From: Paenibacillus marchantiophytorum
GTDB taxonomy: Bacteria > Bacillota > Bacilli > Paenibacillales > NBRC-103111
Length of the DNA: 64,000 nucleotides
Assembly: GCF_014640555.1 (NCBI RefSeq)
Contig: NZ_BMHE01000019.1
Location: forward strand, 62,001-126,000
Direction: 5' to 3'
Both the position numbers and the translations under genes were made by a program. Positions 61,694 through 64,000 of the stretch are shown piece after piece (position 1 is the first letter of the stretch; every line of letters begins with the position of its first letter). A model generated the notes under the pieces. The model did no database searches and had not been told where the DNA came from. It saw nothing but the letters and a program-made list of their open reading frames with translations.

Positions 61694-62488
61694 TTAACCG
61701 TTCGCAATAATCGGTAAAATATCTTGAAGTCGTGTAACTTCATGTACAGGAACTATCTCGTCACCGCTTTGAAGGCCATGGTGGTTAATCCAAATGTTGC
61801 GCATTCCAACGCTGCCTGAGCCTAGAATATCCGTAGTCAGCTTGTCCCCGATCATAATTCCTTCTTCTGCCTGAATGCCGAGCAATCCCAAGGCATGATT
61901 GAAAATGGAATTCGCAGGTTTGCCTTCGCCAAACTCGCCAGATATCACGATATGATCGAAATAAGCGGCAATAGTCGGTACGCCAGCTAATTTCTCCTTT
62001 TGCAAGTCCGGAGAGCCGTTTGTTAAAAGCAGCAATTGATAGTTTCCTTTCAATGCCTCTAGAACTTGGAATGTCTCTTCATAGACCAAAGGGCGGCTGC
62101 GTCGTTCCGCAGGAAACAATTCCCCCAATTTATAACCCAGCTCACGATCTTCGATTCCAAGTGCACGAAGACCCCTTGTCCAAGATTCCGTCCGGTATCC
62201 TGGCGCCAGCTTCTCCAATTTACGAAAGTTCTCATTCTCGCCTTGCGTAAAATTAGCCCATAACCCTTCAAAAGGATTAATACCAATCATCTTGGTGAAT
62301 GGAAACGTATCAAATGTTTCATATAAAGCGCGCGCTTCTTTACGAACAGAAGCTTCTAGTTCTACGGGATTCACAGCCACATGCTTGGCAGCTTCCGCAC
62401 ACGTCGCATCGAATGCTTCTTGCACACTGCGATCATCCCATAACAAAGTGTCATCCAAATCAAAAAGTACAGCTTTCAACCCCATCAT
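61694..62488 (-). CDS. HAD-family hydrolase (YjjG/phosphatase-like)
   Basis: A 264-residue haloacid-dehalogenase phosphatase. Motif I LFDLDDTLLWDD with nucleophile Asp near residue 10; motif II LLLLTNGSPDLQK; motif III Lys in GEFGEGKPANSIF; motif IV MIGDKLTTDILGS. A C1 cap domain lies between motifs I and II. It dephosphorylates small metabolites, possibly nucleotides. The start at 62488 follows AAAAGGGG. It follows ynzC on the same strand with 41 bp between. Confidence 0.88.
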   Translation of the reverse strand: MMGLKAVLFDLDDTLLWDDRSVQEAFDATCAEAAKHVAVNPVELEASVRKEARALYETFDTFPFTKMIGINPFEGLWANFTQGENENFRKLEKLAPGYRTESWTRGLRALGIEDRELGYKLGELFPAERRSRPLVYEETFQVLEALKGNYQLLLLTNGSPDLQKEKLAGVPTIAAYFDHIVISGEFGEGKPANSIFNHALGLLGIQAEEGIMIGDKLTTDILGSGSVGMRNIWINHHGLQSGDEIVPVHEVTRLQDILPIIANG

Positions 62489-62529
62489 TCATATCCCCTT
62501 TTGAATGTTGTTTCTATATGAACAAGCAA

Positions 62530-62712
62530 TTACTCTTCGTCCGTAAACTTGATCGAATCAAGTTGAACTTTAAGATTGCCTCGAAAAGCCTCGATATATT
62601 TCTTTCTTAATTCATTTCGCTCATCGATTTCCGCATCTGTTAAGCCCACTGTTTTGGCTTTGCGTGCAAGCTCGTTAATACGTTCGATGTTTTTATCCAT
62701 TTCGTCGCTCAT
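62530..62712 (-). CDS. ynzC: DUF896-family protein, YnzC-like
   Basis: A 60-residue helical protein: MSDEMDKNIERINELARK, a KTVGLTDAEIDERNELRK motif and a C-terminal acidic tail. DUF896 proteins of Bacilli are small dimers of unknown role; in B. subtilis ynzC lies in the yneA operon beside lexA. The ATG at 62712 is preferred because AGGGAGG sits 8 nt upstream; an in-frame start at 62730 has none. It lies 135 bp downstream of the yneA-like gene here, and yneB is not present between them. Confidence 0.85.
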   Translation of the reverse strand: MSDEMDKNIERINELARKAKTVGLTDAEIDERNELRKKYIEAFRGNLKVQLDSIKFTDEE

Positions 62713-62847
62713 AAAGATCCTCCCTAGCAAAAATTCAATATGAATATTACTTTGCCATCCCCGTTCAGTAATGTCAAGGAAACAACGAAAAGAGACGTAG
62801 GAACATGTCCTCGTCTCAACTAGTTAGTGAGCATGAAATCAATCGCT

Positions 62848-63267
62848 TTAAGAACCAGGCAGGATCAGCACCTGTCCTTCTTGCAATGAACTCGTAGTCA
62901 AATGATTAATTGTTTTGATTTTATCGATATACGAACGAATGTTTTCTCCATTCTTTTTATGTAAGGAAGCAATCTGCCAAATCGTGTCTCCACGTTGAAT
63001 AACTATTTTCTCTGTTACTACTATTTGGGAAACTTCACTGATGACAACTTGCTTGGTTTGTGAAGTACTCGTTGTCGTTGCAGCCGGATCCCCCGCATAG
63101 GCCTGCACAATTGCACCAAATGAGAACACGGTTCCAAGAATAATTGCTAACAGAACAAAACGAACAATAGCTTTTGTATAACCAGAAGTTAAAGTCATCC
63201 CTTTGGATGTGTTAGCGGATCTATGAAGTGAGTGTGAGTTGGTTGTGTTGGTATAAGCCATATACAT
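62848..63267 (-). CDS. yneA: YneA-like SOS division inhibitor with LysM domain
   Basis: A 139-residue protein with an N-terminal cytoplasmic segment, a membrane helix (AIVRFVLLAIILGTVFSFGA, near residues 33-52) and a C-terminal LysM domain (VIQRGDTIWQIASLHKKN and LQEGQVLILPGS). YneA is made under the SOS response and delays cell division; LysM places it at the wall. The ATG at 63267 has GGGGGATGA upstream. It is divergent from lexA with LexA boxes between them, which fixes the assignment. Confidence 0.85.
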   Translation of the reverse strand: MYMAYTNTTNSHSLHRSANTSKGMTLTSGYTKAIVRFVLLAIILGTVFSFGAIVQAYAGDPAATTTSTSQTKQVVISEVSQIVVTEKIVIQRGDTIWQIASLHKKNGENIRSYIDKIKTINHLTTSSLQEGQVLILPGS

Positions 63268-63281
63268 GAGTAATCATCCCC

Positions 63282-63370
63282 CAAACATTTGTTCTGGTAT
63301 TAGAATAACACGAACAAATGTTTGAGTCAACCCATTTTCTCGAACTTATGTTTGTACGAACTCGGGTTCT
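63282..63370. promoter_or_regulatory. Four LexA boxes between yneA and lexA
   Basis: Box 1 CAAACATTTGTTCT at 63282-63295; box 2 CGAACAAATGTTTG at 63311-63324; box 3 CGAACTTATGTTTG at 63341-63354; box 4 CGAACTCGGGTTCT at 63357-63370. All fit the Bacillus CGAAC-N4-GTTYG pattern on one strand or the other. Box 1 lies downstream of the yneA -10; box 2 lies in the yneA spacer; boxes 3 and 4 lie over the lexA -35 and spacer. Confidence 0.85.
63302..63330 (-). promoter_or_regulatory. yneA promoter with LexA box in its spacer
   Basis: On the minus strand TTGACT (63325-63330), 17-nt spacer, TATTCT (63302-63307). LexA box 2 covers most of the spacer. Confidence 0.75.
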
Positions 63371-63380
63371 ATGTTATACT
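63352..63380 (+). promoter_or_regulatory. lexA promoter with LexA box in its spacer
   Basis: TTGTAC (63352-63357), 17-nt spacer, TATACT (63375-63380), 35 nt before the lexA TTG start. LexA box 4 fills the spacer, so lexA is autoregulated. Confidence 0.75.
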
Positions 63381-63415
63381 TTGGGTAATGATTCCCAGTA
63401 TTGGAGTGATAACTA

Positions 63416-64000
63416 TTGAGCAAGATTTCGCAGCGTCAACAAGCTATATTGGACTTCATTAAGAACGAAGTGAAAGATAAGGGGTATCCACCTTCCGTCA
63501 GAGAAATCGGCGAAGCTGTTGGACTAGCTTCCAGTTCTACGGTACATGGCCATTTGGAGCGTCTTGAGAAGAAAGGTTTAATTCGTCGAGATCCTACCAA
63601 ACCTCGTGCTATCGAAATTCTGGGCCTCGATGGCGCAGAAACTCACTTTGCCATTTCAGTCGCGCGTGTTCCCTTAGTTGGTAAAGTAACCGCCGGTGTT
63701 CCTATTACAGCAACTGAGAATATCGAAGACTACTTCCCGCTTCCCGTGAGCATGGTCAAAGATAATAACGTATTTATGCTTAGCGTTATGGGAGACAGCA
63801 TGATTGAAGCTGGCATTCATAATGGCGATTATGTCATTGTGAAACAGCAACAAACGGCGAACAACGGGGACATCGTAGTTGCCATGACAGAAGACGATGA
63901 AGCCACAGTGAAGCGTTTCTACAAAGAGCGTGATCATATTCGCCTACAACCTGAGAATTCCGCCTTACAGCCGATTCTCCTCAAGCATGTGACGATTTTA
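63416..64000 (+). CDS. lexA: LexA repressor, 3' end outside the window
   Basis: 195 codons are visible, nearly the whole protein (usually ~205). The TTG at 63416 follows GGAG. N-terminal winged helix-turn-helix (about 1-65): GYPPSVREIGEAVGLASSST reads the operator. Cleavage site Ala-Gly in KVTAGVPITA near residue 88, catalytic Ser in MGDSMIEAG (near 125) and Lys in EATVKRFY (near 163). RecA-stimulated self-cleavage releases the SOS genes. It is divergent from yneA, with four LexA boxes between them. Confidence 0.95.
   Translation, partial: MSKISQRQQAILDFIKNEVKDKGYPPSVREIGEAVGLASSSTVHGHLERLEKKGLIRRDPTKPRAIEILGLDGAETHFAISVARVPLVGKVTAGVPITATENIEDYFPLPVSMVKDNNVFMLSVMGDSMIEAGIHNGDYVIVKQQQTANNGDIVVAMTEDDEATVKRFYKERDHIRLQPENSALQPILLKHVTIL

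Overview
The window looks like chromosome of a low-to-mid-GC, spore-forming Bacillota of the Paenibacillus type. Support for this: strong GGAGG ribosome-binding sites, an SLH-domain surface protein, a KapB-like protein, the B. subtilis-like order lexA / yneA / ynzC, the Bacillus ABC-F set (YkpA-, YfmR- and YfmM-like), and a cluster of short dispersed repeats. The species assignment is inference. No rRNA, tRNA, CRISPR array, prophage or intact insertion sequence was seen.

Layout. 1-11.3 kb: housekeeping and accessory genes: a truncated unknown gene, a TRIC-family channel and a Gfo/Idh/MocA oxidoreductase in one operon; small unknown genes; kapB with a thioredoxin; three ABC-F translation-factor genes around an M42 peptidase and a Dabb protein. 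11.4-21.8 kb: an eleven-gene, minus-strand Tad/Flp-type pilus operon running from a 31-codon membrane microprotein through CpaE/TadZ, CpaF, TadB, TadC, Flp pilin, three pseudopilin or pilus-associated proteins and prepilin peptidase to an FHA protein. 21.9-26.6 kb: thioesterase, TspO, a Ser/Thr kinase fused to a degenerate P-loop domain, a FtsJ-like methyltransferase and an ABC ATPase. 26.6-32.5 kb: a DNA-repair block on the minus strand (mrfA, a relic of a second mrfA, mrfB, an Fpg-like glycosylase, nfo) with a LexA-type operator at its head.

33-50 kb: a nitroreductase, then a Gram-positive type IV pilus locus in two minus-strand arms. The first arm is a 49-codon ORF, pilB, pilT, pilC, pilin, an 830-bp non-coding stretch, pilD, a pilM-pilN fusion and pilO. 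The second is pilV-, pilW- and pilX-like genes. Between the arms lies one plus-strand gene for a 1512-residue secreted protein, which I propose is the pilus adhesin or tip protein. 50-56 kb: an operon of an OlsB-like N-acyltransferase, an LpxL-type acyltransferase lacking the usual acidic residue, and a membrane hydrolase (possible aminolipid synthesis); then a 1084-residue SLH protein. 56-64 kb: a 33-codon membrane ORF, RNase Z, cobalamin-dependent methionine synthase, acireductone dioxygenase, a HAD phosphatase, ynzC, yneA and the start of lexA, with four LexA boxes in the yneA-lexA intergenic region.

Three themes connect the genes: two separate type IV filament systems with their own prepilin peptidases; an SOS/repair theme joining lexA-yneA with mrfAB-fpg-nfo; and cell-surface and lipid modification next to the pili. 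I could not run searches, so family names rest on motifs and gene order. Domain names such as DUF5057 or DUF6382 are from memory.
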